DNA from: an uncultured Aquimarina sp.
GTDB taxonomy: Bacteria; Bacteroidota; Bacteroidia; Flavobacteriales; Flavobacteriaceae
NCBI RefSeq assembly: GCF_947500065.1
Contig: NZ_CANMQT010000002.1
Coordinates: 868,001-932,000, forward strand
Direction: 5' to 3'
DNA: 64,000 nt
A program made the position numbers and the translations under genes. The notes below the pieces were generated by a model. That model saw only the letters and a list, made by a program, of their open reading frames with translations. It was not told where the DNA came from and did no database searches. Positions within the stretch are counted from its first letter, which is position 1. Each line of letters opens with the position of its first letter. This document shows, one piece after another, positions 9,106 through 17,738 of this stretch.

Positions 9106-9641
9106 AAGGGTATATCATAATCACCGTATTGCTGGCAATTGATTTTTGTCTGTATGTCTTTATAGGAGTTTCATTGTCAGGACAATTAAGTGATAAGATA
9201 TTATTCTGGATTTGGTTGATAATGACCATAATCGTAGTAATAAAATTCTTTACATATAAAAAGTGGCTCAAATGGTATTTAGGAATCGTTGGTGCCTTCA
9301 TTATTTTAAGTGTAATCCCTATGGGAATGCCTTTTTTCGCGTTAATCGAATTTGCTACCAATACCAGTTTTGAAAGACGTATTGAGGATTATAGATTAAG
9401 AGACGGTGAAGCTGGCTTAATTGATCAAACTTCAATTATAAAAGTTGTCAGAAATATGGGAATTATTGAAATTGAATTTGATGAAATTGAATTTGACAAT
9501 GATACTAAGAACTATTCACTTTTTGATGTAGGTGGAATTCGCTTATTAAAAGAAAAGGATGATATGTTTTTTGAATTTGAAATAAGTAATGAAACAGTTA
9601 CCAAAAAAATAGGAAACAACAGGTCTAATTATATGCTATGA
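9099..9641 (+). CDS. Hypothetical membrane protein, 180 aa
   Basis: Three predicted transmembrane helices occupy residues 1-85 (about 5-25, 32-50 and 58-80). A hydrophilic domain of about 95 residues follows, with a repeated EIEFDEIEFD acidic segment. Family not recognised. The start overlaps the preceding gene by 7 nt and its stop overlaps the next gene's ATG by 4 nt (ATGA). This coupled trio (8746, 9099, 9638) of small membrane proteins looks like one functional set, perhaps envelope immunity. Confidence 0.65.
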   Translation: MLKGYIIITVLLAIDFCLYVFIGVSLSGQLSDKILFWIWLIMTIIVVIKFFTYKKWLKWYLGIVGAFIILSVIPMGMPFFALIEFATNTSFERRIEDYRLRDGEAGLIDQTSIIKVVRNMGIIEIEFDEIEFDNDTKNYSLFDVGGIRLLKEKDDMFFEFEISNETVTKKIGNNRSNYML

Positions 9642-9982
9642 ATGTTTTAAAACAAGTTTTTAATTATTTGATTTGGATAGTAATATCATTCCTTTCTGCG
9701 TTTGGATATGTGCTACTAATTGTAGGGTCAAAACCAAATTCTTCAAATAGTACTATTGATGCAATAGGACTTGTGATTTATTATGTTACCATATATAAGC
9801 TAGTACCAATAATAGGAGCAATTATAGCTATGCTATATATACTTACTGATGTTTTTTATCTAAAAAGTAAACTCAAAAATAATCCTAAAAGAATAATCAT
9901 TCGTTTTCTGGTTATCATATTCATAACGCTTTTGGTAGGAATAATTCATTATATCTTAGAGAAAGCAATTGATGTTATTTAG
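9638..9982 (+). CDS. Hypothetical membrane protein, 114 aa
   Basis: Three transmembrane helices make up most of the protein (about 8-30, 40-70 and 85-110). There is no recognisable domain or conserved polar motif. It is translationally coupled to the gene before it through an ATGA overlap. After its stop lies a degenerate stretch (see the remnant at 9984-10095). Function unknown. Confidence 0.6.
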   Translation: MNVLKQVFNYLIWIVISFLSAFGYVLLIVGSKPNSSNSTIDAIGLVIYYVTIYKLVPIIGAIIAMLYILTDVFYLKSKLKNNPKRIIIRFLVIIFITLLVGIIHYILEKAIDVI

Positions 9983-9983
9983 A

Positions 9984-10095
9984 AATTCGATAACAGTATG
10001 CGAACTCAAGTCTCTTTATTAAATGAAAAGATGATACAGAACTTAAAAAGAAATTAGAGAAAGCTAAAAAAGTAAAAACTGATATAAAAAGATGA
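9984..10095 (+). pseudogene. C-terminal remnant of a lost gene
   Basis: The frame ending at the TGA of 10093-10095 reads a coding-like lysine-rich tail (from 10027: KDDTELKKKLEKAKKVKTD, then IKR and stop). That TGA overlaps the ATG of the next gene as ATGA, the usual arrangement of intact neighbours in this block. Just upstream another frame reads MRTQVSLLNEK and would join it if one A were added in the A-run near 10027-10029. I read this as the decayed 3' end of an immunity-type gene whose 5' part was deleted. Confidence 0.5.
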
Positions 10096-10904
10096 AGCAC
10101 AGATTGATTGAGATTATCCGGTTTATTTATTGTTTATTTTTAACTATTACTTTAATTAGTTTCTCTTCTTGTTATGCACAAAAAAATAAAAGGATACACA
10201 CCGTTAAAGTTGGATTGTTAACAGATTCAATTTTAACTCCCTATATGTATTTTAATGAGATAGTAGTGACTTCTGAAAATAATAATCTTCTAAAAAACAT
10301 TCAAAGTCTATCAGAAAATAAAAGTTTAAACTCTATAAAGCCTGAAGAGCGGATACGCAAAAAAATTGAATTATATAATTTCTGTAAAGAAGCCAATCTT
10401 TCAGATTGTAATTACACTCCAGAAAGTTATAAAGTTTTATCTAAAACATATAATATTCTAAATATCGAATATGCCTATAATGCATATAGTAATCCTGATG
10501 AATATTTTAAATATGCCACGTTTAATTTAATAACTGGTGAAAGGATAACCTATAATAAAATATTTAAAAACCCACCAAAAATTTTAAACGATTATAATAG
10601 TAAATATACTTCTGAAATTAAGAGTTACTTAAAAAAGTTAAACACAAATGATGAGGAAGAACTTGATGAATACAATTTGTATAAAGAACATTTAGAAACT
10701 AGAAACTCTTTTAAATTAGAAGATTTAAATAATCTTGAAATAATTTATGATCCTATCAAAGGAAAGGTTACGCAATTAAAATTTCATTATAACGGGCAAG
10801 GTGGTTACTATAGACAATACTTACAAAAAGGTTTTATAGATTTTAATATCGAAGAATTAAGACCATACCTAACAGATGAGTTTAAAAAACAATTAGAGAT
10901 ATGA
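10092..10904 (+). CDS. Secreted or lipid-anchored protein, DUF3298/RsiV-like C-terminal half
   Basis: The N-terminal signal (ITLISFSSCYAQ) could be cleaved as a signal peptide or, less convincingly, processed at Cys27 as a lipoprotein. The rest includes a strand-turn pattern ATFNLITGERITYNKIF and an ending of the form FIDFNIEELRPYLTDEFKK. That layout resembles the DUF3298 fold of periplasmic proteins (RsiV, PdaC), which bind or respond to lysozyme-like or glycan targets; the resemblance is by motif only. The ATG overlaps the stop of a gene remnant. Confidence 0.55.
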   Translation: MKHRLIEIIRFIYCLFLTITLISFSSCYAQKNKRIHTVKVGLLTDSILTPYMYFNEIVVTSENNNLLKNIQSLSENKSLNSIKPEERIRKKIELYNFCKEANLSDCNYTPESYKVLSKTYNILNIEYAYNAYSNPDEYFKYATFNLITGERITYNKIFKNPPKILNDYNSKYTSEIKSYLKKLNTNDEEELDEYNLYKEHLETRNSFKLEDLNNLEIIYDPIKGKVTQLKFHYNGQGGYYRQYLQKGFIDFNIEELRPYLTDEFKKQLEI

Positions 10905-10914
10905 AACAATTAAG

Positions 10915-11271
10915 ATGAAATTACAAGCCTTAAGAATACCTTCAGGATGGAAAGTTAATTGGAATTTGTTTTGTGAACAAGACATCAACGAAGACAATTG
11001 TTTATATGAGTTTTCTAGTTCAACATTACTCTCTATTTCTAATACTCAAATTGGTAAATGTTTAGAGTTGATTTGGCATCCAAAAGGAGATTTGAATGGA
11101 AAATACATTTTAGAAGTTTTTAACCTTGTTGAAAAGTACAACTCAAAGAAAAAGATAGTAGAAAAAGTTCCCGAAATCCTTGAACCTGAAACCACGTTTG
11201 AAAGTCAAAATAGAATAGAAATAGTTAACAAAATTGAAGAATTAGTAATGGAGTCTAAACAAAACATCTAA
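10915..11271 (+). CDS. Hypothetical immunity-type protein, 118 aa
   Basis: A soluble protein with no signal, starting MKLQALRIPSGWKVNWN, with two cysteines in its first half and an acidic helical C-terminus. The 'alRiPsGW.v.wN.f.e' opening followed by 'lelIWhP.gd..G.y.l' reads like a conserved small family of immunity neighbourhoods, but I cannot name it. It sits 10 nt after the preceding stop. Confidence 0.65.
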   Translation: MKLQALRIPSGWKVNWNLFCEQDINEDNCLYEFSSSTLLSISNTQIGKCLELIWHPKGDLNGKYILEVFNLVEKYNSKKKIVEKVPEILEPETTFESQNRIEIVNKIEELVMESKQNI

Positions 11272-11277
11272 AAACAA

Positions 11278-11856
11278 ATGGGAATACTAATGATCATTTT
11301 CTTATTGGTGCTAACAATCACAGGTTTATTGCTGCTTTTTAAACTTCTTAAATGGGTTTTTCAGAGGAAAGCAAGGGTTATTTGGATGCTTTTTTTATTA
11401 GTAGGTATTGTTCTTAGTGTAACTATCCATAGGTTGTTTTTTGTAAAAATGGAGCTTATACAATCTAAAGTATATCCTGATTTATACCTCATAAAAAATC
11501 CTGTTAAAGATAAAAACGCTGTAAATAAAGTCATAAGAGAAAAGGTAATCCAGTTGAGCATTAACCAATTTAAGAGTACTGAAGCATCTAAAGAAAGTGA
11601 AACCTATACCTTACGTTTTTATGAATACAGCAAAGGTGACTGGGGAGAAAACGGCACTGCTTATTTTATCGAACACAAAGAAAAACCAGGTGGTATGTTG
11701 CCAGAACTATTAGAATATTACCCAGAATATCTAATGGCAAAATTCAGCATACAGCCATGTAAAGAAGATAGTTCAAGTTACTTTGGAAAACTAGATTACT
11801 ATAATGAAACGAAACGAATCAAAATAGATACGTTATTAAATTCGTGTAAAAGATGA
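11278..11856 (+). CDS. Hypothetical membrane protein, 192 aa
   Basis: Two N-terminal transmembrane helices (about 3-25 and 37-57) are followed by a hydrophilic domain of about 130 residues with a YPDLYLIKNPVKDK motif and two late cysteines. Family not recognised. Its TGA overlaps the ATG of the large lipoprotein gene at 11853 (ATGA), so the two products are probably made together and may act at the same membrane. Confidence 0.65.
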   Translation: MGILMIIFLLVLTITGLLLLFKLLKWVFQRKARVIWMLFLLVGIVLSVTIHRLFFVKMELIQSKVYPDLYLIKNPVKDKNAVNKVIREKVIQLSINQFKSTEASKESETYTLRFYEYSKGDWGENGTAYFIEHKEKPGGMLPELLEYYPEYLMAKFSIQPCKEDSSSYFGKLDYYNETKRIKIDTLLNSCKR

Positions 11857-13811
11857 AAAACTTATATATCTTAATACTACTTACGCTTATCTCTTGTGCT
11901 AAAAACACAGAAGAAAAGAAAGACACTATTAAACAAGCTGCAGAATCATCAGCTGTTAAAGTAGAAAACGCAGTAGGTACTACTGCTGAACATACTATAG
12001 AAGATATTTCGGGAGTATATGAATTGATACAAGGTGAAAACCATATGATTGGTTCAGAAAACTTTGAAATGTATAAAGCAGCTATTGTTATAGATAGACT
12101 TTCTGAAACAGATTTCGGGTTCTATTCAGCCTATAAAGTAAAGGACATTTCTCCAATAGGAGATTTTGGAATCTTTAGAAGCTTTAAAAGTAATTTTTAT
12201 AAACTAGCAATCTGTGATGAGAAAAAAGTTGAGGGATATACCAAAGATAATTTTACAAATGGATTGTATTTACATAATAAGGTATTTGTATACAAAAAAG
12301 GAGATTCATTAGGGATTGTTCAATACGGAAGTAATTTTAGAAATTATATGTTGTACAAGAAAAAGAAAAATGAATCTAAGTTTTATATTTCTTTGGTTAA
12401 GACAATTAAGAGTGCTAAACAGGATTATCAGAAATACCTTAAGGAATATGAAAAAGCAAAAAATTATGACACCGCTAAACTGCAAGTAAAACACAGTTTC
12501 AATGGTGAGGTTTGGAATACGAAACACCTTCACGATGAAGATTATACCAGTTTTGAACACACGTACTCATATCAAAACCCATATCAAGAAGGTACCTTTA
12601 TACAACAAGATGCTGTTTTTAAAAGTCAATTTGAAAACTCAAGTTTTCACAGTGTAATCAATAAAATTAAAGCCAAATCAATTCCCTTAATCGATAACAC
12701 AAATTTTGATGATTTTATAGAAAAAGAAGATTATAAAAAAGTAGACGAAAAAGGATTGAAACTAGAAGAAATATATCCCGATTTTTATAAAGAAGGCTAC
12801 AATTATAGAGCAATCGCTTCATATAGAGTAGAAATATCCAAAGCATTCCATTCTGTTGTAGTAACAATTCTGAAAGGCGATCATGAGATGGAATCAGTAT
12901 TGATTAACTATGATTTAGAAGGAAATATTACTGATTCTAAAATCATCTCTTATGATGAAATAGCAGAAGGTCAGTCAAGAATTGAATCGAAAATTGAGGA
13001 AAATAAACTAACAGTTAACAACATCCTTTGGGTAGATAAGAAACAGGAAACGACAGAAGTGTTTGAAATTGATACACTAGGCAAAATTAAACCTGTTACT
13101 TCAACCAATCCAAATGTTGACCCTAATGATACAAGTCTTGCTAACAGCGTTATACAGCAATTGAATTTAAACAAACAAAAAGTTAAATCAGATTTAATTG
13201 TTTCAAAAGTCCAACCAAATAACAGCAATGAAACCATTGTTGTTATTCCTGAAATTGTAGGAGAAGAAGATGAGCATTTTTTAGAGCTTAATAGTCACGT
13301 AGTATTAGTAAATAATACGACTAGGAAAATAACACACAAATACTTTGAAAGTTATAAAACAAACGGATGGACTTCAGATGCTATAGAGTTAAGAGAAATC
13401 ACAATTGATACAGCGCCTTACAACATTACAGATGACAAAAGGGCTTTTGGGATACGAGTTTATTACGTAGGGTCATCTAGGGCAAATCCATACGCCAACA
13501 AAACCATTTCCTTGTTCGTAAAATCAGACGATACTTTGAAAAAAGTGTTACATAATTATCATGTAATGGACTACGGAGGAGAATGGGATACGAGTTGTTA
13601 TGGTGAATTTATAGATGTTAAAAGCACATTAATTATTTCTGAAGAAAAGACGAATGGATACTTTGATATACTAATAAAAAGTAAAATTACCGAAACTAAA
13701 AATACTGAAGATGAACATGGAGAATGTGATTCTAAAGAAAAAATCAGTACCGAAAAAACTGTATTAAAATTTGATGGTTCAGTATATAAAAAATTACTAG
13801 ATAATGATTAA
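11853..13811 (+). CDS. Large hypothetical lipoprotein, 652 aa
   Basis: The signal peptide ends in a clear lipobox (TLISC, Cys near 15), so the protein should be anchored in the envelope. A short low-complexity linker is followed by a strand-rich region with GVYEL near residue 54, a helical centre (about 170-205) and a second beta-rich half. No domain is recognised. It is one of the longest products of the block and is coupled to a small membrane protein upstream (ATGA) and to the secreted protein downstream (8-nt overlap), suggesting a three-gene envelope module. Confidence 0.7.
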   Translation: MKNLYILILLTLISCAKNTEEKKDTIKQAAESSAVKVENAVGTTAEHTIEDISGVYELIQGENHMIGSENFEMYKAAIVIDRLSETDFGFYSAYKVKDISPIGDFGIFRSFKSNFYKLAICDEKKVEGYTKDNFTNGLYLHNKVFVYKKGDSLGIVQYGSNFRNYMLYKKKKNESKFYISLVKTIKSAKQDYQKYLKEYEKAKNYDTAKLQVKHSFNGEVWNTKHLHDEDYTSFEHTYSYQNPYQEGTFIQQDAVFKSQFENSSFHSVINKIKAKSIPLIDNTNFDDFIEKEDYKKVDEKGLKLEEIYPDFYKEGYNYRAIASYRVEISKAFHSVVVTILKGDHEMESVLINYDLEGNITDSKIISYDEIAEGQSRIESKIEENKLTVNNILWVDKKQETTEVFEIDTLGKIKPVTSTNPNVDPNDTSLANSVIQQLNLNKQKVKSDLIVSKVQPNNSNETIVVIPEIVGEEDEHFLELNSHVVLVNNTTRKITHKYFESYKTNGWTSDAIELREITIDTAPYNITDDKRAFGIRVYYVGSSRANPYANKTISLFVKSDDTLKKVLHNYHVMDYGGEWDTSCYGEFIDVKSTLIISEEKTNGYFDILIKSKITETKNTEDEHGECDSKEKISTEKTVLKFDGSVYKKLLDND

Positions 13812-14532
13812 AATATTATTTTTCAGCACATCATGTCTATTGACAACCCTATCTGGGTACGCTCAAAACAATAGTTTAAAAGCACAATTACAACTATTAC
13901 AAACGCCTTTAGATTATGAGTTCCCTCTAGATAGCATTAGTTTTTCAGAAATTAAAAACGCTAATTTTTTAACTAAAAGTGGTGACACAGCTGTGTTTAA
14001 TGCCAATAGCAAGAACATACATTTAGTAGATGTTAATAATGATGGTCAAAAAGATATTATCTACCAAGATAACAGACATTATCGAACCACTGTAGTATTG
14101 ATAAAACAAGATGGTGATTTTGTCGAAATATGGAATAGATCAGGCGCATTAATTGACATAAAACAAGGAAAACAAACAACTATCTGTGTTTTAAGCAGTG
14201 CTATAGGTTGTTTAAACGAGACGTCGTTATTAGAATTAGCAATTAACAATGACAACACTGTTGCCGAGAACATTATTGCACTTCATACAGATACAAAATT
14301 AACAAAGTTAAATACCACATTCGAACAAAAAATAGTTTCAGGAATCTTAAGAACTCAGCCCATTATAGATGATATAAAGAAAAAAGATCCTTGTACAGGA
14401 GATCTAAAAAAAGGAAATCAACTAAGAGTCATAGAAAGCGAAGATGCAACAGTGATTAAAACAAAAGATGATTGGTGCTTATTAGTTTTTAAAGAAAAAG
14501 ATCAAAGTAGTATTGGTTGGATGAAAATTTAA
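13804..14532 (+). CDS. Secreted protein with FG-GAP-like motif and C-terminal SH3-like domain
   Basis: A signal peptide (cleaved near SGYAQ, about residue 21) precedes a domain containing DVNNDGQKDIIYQD, a calcium-loop FG-GAP/VCBS signature. The C-terminal 45 residues (KGNQLRVIES to IGWMKI) look like a bacterial SH3-like fold. Cysteine pairs in ICVLSSAIGCLNE and near DPCTGD suggest oxidised periplasmic folding. The start overlaps the preceding lipoprotein gene by 8 nt. The role is unknown; SH3-like modules often bind peptidoglycan peptides. Confidence 0.6.
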   Translation: MIKILFFSTSCLLTTLSGYAQNNSLKAQLQLLQTPLDYEFPLDSISFSEIKNANFLTKSGDTAVFNANSKNIHLVDVNNDGQKDIIYQDNRHYRTTVVLIKQDGDFVEIWNRSGALIDIKQGKQTTICVLSSAIGCLNETSLLELAINNDNTVAENIIALHTDTKLTKLNTTFEQKIVSGILRTQPIIDDIKKKDPCTGDLKKGNQLRVIESEDATVIKTKDDWCLLVFKEKDQSSIGWMKI

Positions 14533-14537
14533 TTTTT

Positions 14538-14861
14538 ATGGCTCAATCAAATAAAAAAAGAGGGTTTAGGCCTATTAAAATTAAAAATATTGATTTTAAT
14601 TGGCGTTTTCAAGGAACCATTGATGTGAGGCCTAATGGTCATAAAAATAACATTTTGACGATAGACTTTGGGTGGTACGATGTATGGGAATATGTGAACG
14701 ACATAGAAAATGAACCACCTGAGTTTGAACCCAAGATTGTAACTCCAAAATTTGTAAGTGATTCGATAAAGTTTGCCTTAAATAATGGATGGAATAAAGA
14801 GCTGCCAAATAACAAGTTAAATATCATCTATAGAAACAAAAAACATAAAATTATTGATTGA
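14538..14861 (+). CDS. Hypothetical immunity-type protein, 107 aa
   Basis: The frame could start at a TTG at 14517, but the ATG at 14538 lies just after the previous stop and gives the natural N-terminus MAQSNKKRGFRPIKI. The product is soluble, aromatic rich, with FNWRFQGTIDVRPNGHKNN and a DFGWYDVWEYVND stretch that looks strongly conserved. I do not know a family name. Size and setting suggest a cytosolic immunity protein; this is inference. Confidence 0.65.
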   Translation: MAQSNKKRGFRPIKIKNIDFNWRFQGTIDVRPNGHKNNILTIDFGWYDVWEYVNDIENEPPEFEPKIVTPKFVSDSIKFALNNGWNKELPNNKLNIIYRNKKHKIID

Positions 14862-14902
14862 TTTTTTAAAGTGAATAAATGTAACTGAGTAAACAAACTA
14901 AA

Positions 14903-15235
14903 ATGACTTATGCGCGTATAAATATTAGATTTGATTCAAAATACTCAGTCTATACTAAGACCAAAGAATTAATCGAATTTATTAAAACTATCCCTGAATT
15001 AATGCAAACCGATAAAATCCAGTTCGGAAATAAGGACAATTACCCTTGGGGAGTAATTTCATTAATAAAATGCGATGAACATGGATGTTTTAGTTTTGAT
15101 AAAGGTGAGTACTTAGAGGAAGTAAACTTAGTAGAACTAATATTTGATAACAAAGAAGAATCACTAAATCATTATCTGGAAATTGGCACTAGAATAGCGA
15201 ATAAAATGAATTGGGAAATAGTAGAAGATTATTAA
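14903..15235 (+). CDS. Hypothetical cytosolic protein, 110 aa
   Basis: A soluble acidic protein (starts MTYARINIRFDSKYSVYTK) with a predicted alpha/beta layout and a GVISLIKCDEHGCFSF centre holding two cysteines five residues apart. There is no signal peptide, membrane helix or recognised domain. It lies 41 nt after the previous stop and 17 nt before the next gene. Probably a small immunity-type protein, by context only. Confidence 0.6.
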   Translation: MTYARINIRFDSKYSVYTKTKELIEFIKTIPELMQTDKIQFGNKDNYPWGVISLIKCDEHGCFSFDKGEYLEEVNLVELIFDNKEESLNHYLEIGTRIANKMNWEIVEDY

Positions 15236-15252
15236 CCAAATAAAAAGAATAT

Positions 15253-15546
15253 ATGAAACTAAGCAATTCATTTAGTGGAGCATTAAGGACCTTTTCTTAT
15301 TTTATGGCAAGTGGAACACACTATCAATTAAAAGGTATTGATTACTTAAAATTATATGGAGAAGAACCAAGTGCTATAGAACAAGTCTTTGCCATATTTG
15401 CCAACGTAATTGAGTTAGATGAACATGGAGAGGTACTCAATGCAAAGTATGCAGAAAAAAGAGCCGTTGACTTCCTCCGTTCCTATTGTGATCGAGAATT
15501 TAAAGTAGAACCTCCTTATGAAGATTGGGAAACAGAGTTGTATTGA
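15253..15546 (+). CDS. DUF7677-like protein, 97 aa
   Basis: The sequence begins with SGALRTFSYFMASGTHY and carries EPSAIEQVFAIFANVIELDE, a KYAEKRAVDFLR helix and an EPPYEDWE ending. I associate this pattern with the small family DUF7677, found beside toxin-immunity genes in many bacteria; the family number is from memory and should be checked. Soluble, helical, no signal. About 140 nt of gene-poor sequence with a possible remnant follow it. Confidence 0.6.
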   Translation: MKLSNSFSGALRTFSYFMASGTHYQLKGIDYLKLYGEEPSAIEQVFAIFANVIELDEHGEVLNAKYAEKRAVDFLRSYCDREFKVEPPYEDWETELY

Positions 15547-15598
15547 TGTCTAAGTAATCACATCTCATAATTCTCAAACCTCTTTAGTACAAAGCTAA

Positions 15599-15661
15599 GA
15601 TCAAAAGATAATAAAAAAGACGTTTTGGGTAAATTTAAAACACGGAATATTAGTTAAATAA
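15599..15661 (+). pseudogene. Possible C-terminal gene remnant
   Basis: Between the stop at 15546 and the gene at 15685 a short frame reads DQKIIKKTFWVNLKHGILVK then TAA. The composition looks coding, but it is preceded at once by a stop and has no start. It may be the last residues of a deleted gene, or chance. Confidence 0.2.
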
Positions 15662-15684
15662 TTCAACACTAGTCAAAATTGAAG

Positions 15685-16488
15685 ATGAAACATAAACAAA
15701 TTATAGATAAAATTGGTTTTGAACAGCTTGCTCAAGCAATAGAAGAAGATTTGGCAAGGTTAGTTAATTACGCAATGGCTTTTAAAAAGGGAGGAAGCAT
15801 AGATGGTATATCGCTATATGTTTTACCGCTAATGTTAGCTCGCTGGAATTGTGTTCTATTAGCAGAAAATGGCATAGCTAAGCATTATAAAGAAAAGGTA
15901 TTTCTGATGTTAGCAACATTACTTCATAAATTCGGGTTATCGGACAATAGCATAACTGAGGAAGCAATTAATGCAATAGATACTTTAAACAATGATATCG
16001 TTTTAAGTGATGATTTTCATAGAAAATCTCAGCAAATAAAAGATTTCCTACAAACAAAACCCTTAGAGTTAAAAAGAAAGCCACGTAAACCTGAAAATAG
16101 CACCTTTTTTAGAGCAAATGATATTGTTTCAATAAAAATAGATCATAGATACTACGCTGCTTACATCCATAAACTGACTGGAGTAAATGAAGCTCCTATT
16201 CTCGAATTTTATGACAAGATATTTGAAAAAATCCCCCAAATAGAAGAATTAAAGGATTTAAAAGCCAAAGGAGAGAAATTTAATGATGGAATAATTCGTA
16301 TCTCTAATTTCGCAATTTATGGAATGAAATATCAACCTGATTTAGCAAATCAAATTCATCTAATAGGCTCAAGTAAAAACTTGGATATTGTACCTAACAA
16401 TAACCATTTAAAGGAATCAATAGGTCTTTTTACAGTTAGTAATTTATTTTTTATACAAAAGACGATAAAAAAAATGTTTAATCAATAA
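15685..16488 (+). CDS. Hypothetical protein with possible Imm26-like C-terminal domain, 267 aa
   Basis: The ATG at 15685 is preferred over an in-frame TTG six bases upstream. Residues 1-130 are mostly helical. From about 145 the protein switches to beta structure with NDIVSIKIDHRYYAAYIHKL and LEFYDKIFEKIP, which resembles the beta-barrel pattern of immunity protein 26 (short strands, 'G.i..i.l....y..a.v', then an 'eFfd' strand). No signal peptide. The Imm26 link is by eye and uncertain; a cytosolic immunity role is plausible. Confidence 0.55.
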   Translation: MKHKQIIDKIGFEQLAQAIEEDLARLVNYAMAFKKGGSIDGISLYVLPLMLARWNCVLLAENGIAKHYKEKVFLMLATLLHKFGLSDNSITEEAINAIDTLNNDIVLSDDFHRKSQQIKDFLQTKPLELKRKPRKPENSTFFRANDIVSIKIDHRYYAAYIHKLTGVNEAPILEFYDKIFEKIPQIEELKDLKAKGEKFNDGIIRISNFAIYGMKYQPDLANQIHLIGSSKNLDIVPNNNHLKESIGLFTVSNLFFIQKTIKKMFNQ

Positions 16489-16567
16489 TAAAAACTATGT
16501 ACAAATAAAGGTATAAACGGTATCAAACAGCTGGTTTGTACTATACATTACAATATAACTGTGTAAA

Positions 16568-16822
16568 ATGTTAGAAATGGAAAAAAATGTTATTGATATC
16601 ATAAATCGGGATTTTAAATCAGAAGAAGTAATGTTGGTCATCAATGAACTTTCTTCAATTACCTTAAATCACGTAATGGCAGCATCTGAATATAATCTAA
16701 AAAACACTAGAGTATCTATTCTGAAATTAGCAAAAGGAAATATCAATGAAGTTATTGAATTGACTAAAAGCGCTAAGATTGACTTTCGTGATGTCATTAT
16801 GTGGGCTACTCAAGAAGAATAA
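16568..16822 (+). CDS. Hypothetical small helical protein, 84 aa
   Basis: An all-helical soluble protein with no signal, containing SSITLNHVMAASEYNLKNTR and ending KIDFRDVIMWATQEE. Either ATG at 16568 or the one three codons later could be used. The alternating helices resemble a short HEAT/armadillo-like fragment. Family not named. The genes before and after are separated by about 80 nt and 2 nt, so it probably shares a message with the lipoprotein that follows. Confidence 0.6.
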   Translation: MLEMEKNVIDIINRDFKSEEVMLVINELSSITLNHVMAASEYNLKNTRVSILKLAKGNINEVIELTKSAKIDFRDVIMWATQEE

Positions 16823-16824
16823 GT

Positions 16825-17304
16825 ATGAAAAAGAAGAACATAAAAGATAAAGGACAGTTATGCGATATAAAAAACACCAGAATGATAATCGCTTTATTTT
16901 GTATGCTGTTTTGTGTATCCTGTATATCATCTCAGGTACAAAAAATGAAAAATCATATGCATACAGAATTCATAGCAAAAGTTGGAGCTGTTTATGAAGA
17001 AACACCAGATGACAACCCTTGTGCAGGTAGTGAGATCTATCTAACATTGCTATTTGATAAAAAACAAGTGTATGTCGCTGAAAAAGAAATATCATCCTGT
17101 GACAAAGAAACTATACATGAAATAGGAACATTTGATTGGAAATTAAAAAATGGTAAAGAAATAAAGATAGATTTTATACCGCAAAAAATCCAAGGAACAT
17201 ACGCCGAAAACTTACTTTTAGAAGTACGGGATAAAAAAATAATAGGGCGCATAACACATTTAAATGGAAAAGTTATCGAGTATGTTTTCAAAGAGAAAAA
17301 CTAA
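16825..17304 (+). CDS. Small hypothetical lipoprotein, 159 aa
   Basis: The ATG at 16825 immediately follows the previous stop. The N-terminal stretch is unusually long before the hydrophobic core (about 19 charged residues), then MIIALFCMLFCVSC provides a lipobox, so translation may instead begin at the internal ATG near 16880. The mature part has a CAGSEIYLTLLFD segment, a conserved Cys pair and a strand-rich C-terminus. Envelope location is likely; function unknown. Confidence 0.6.
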   Translation: MKKKNIKDKGQLCDIKNTRMIIALFCMLFCVSCISSQVQKMKNHMHTEFIAKVGAVYEETPDDNPCAGSEIYLTLLFDKKQVYVAEKEISSCDKETIHEIGTFDWKLKNGKEIKIDFIPQKIQGTYAENLLLEVRDKKIIGRITHLNGKVIEYVFKEKN

Positions 17305-17305
17305 A

Positions 17306-17725
17306 ATGAACATTATAGGAGAAATATTAGATACTAATAAATTGAAGACAGTTTACGCAGTTTTTGAAGATAAAAAAAGTGTCGAGAGGTATAACAAAAC
17401 ATCCCAAAACGAATATCATGTAATAACGATTGATACGGTATTTCCCTTCTTTCTTGTTGAAGAATTTAGTGGTGAAGAGAAGCATTATCAATATATTACT
17501 AAAGATGAATTAGAAAACAGAATTCAAAAAATCAAATCCTTAGATCATGCTACGTTTGTGTATTTTAATTTATGGCGAATAGATAAGAATATGTACAACA
17601 AAGATTTTCCCAACGAACCCATATTAAGAGGCATAGACTTTCACATTCATTTTACAGATATAGATATCAAAGAAATTGAAAACAAAGGTTTTGATGCCTA
17701 TTGGGGCGATATTAGAATAGCTTAA
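17306..17725 (+). CDS. Hypothetical immunity-type protein, 139 aa
   Basis: The frame extends upstream into the preceding gene, but the ATG at 17306, one base after its stop, gives the natural start MNIIGEILDTNKLKTVYAVF. The soluble acidic product has an aromatic FVYFNLWRIDKNMYNKDFP stretch and ends FDAYWGDIRIA. No known domain recognised. Probably cytosolic and co-transcribed with its neighbours. Confidence 0.6.
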   Translation: MNIIGEILDTNKLKTVYAVFEDKKSVERYNKTSQNEYHVITIDTVFPFFLVEEFSGEEKHYQYITKDELENRIQKIKSLDHATFVYFNLWRIDKNMYNKDFPNEPILRGIDFHIHFTDIDIKEIENKGFDAYWGDIRIA

Positions 17726-17738
17726 ACAAAGTAGAAAA

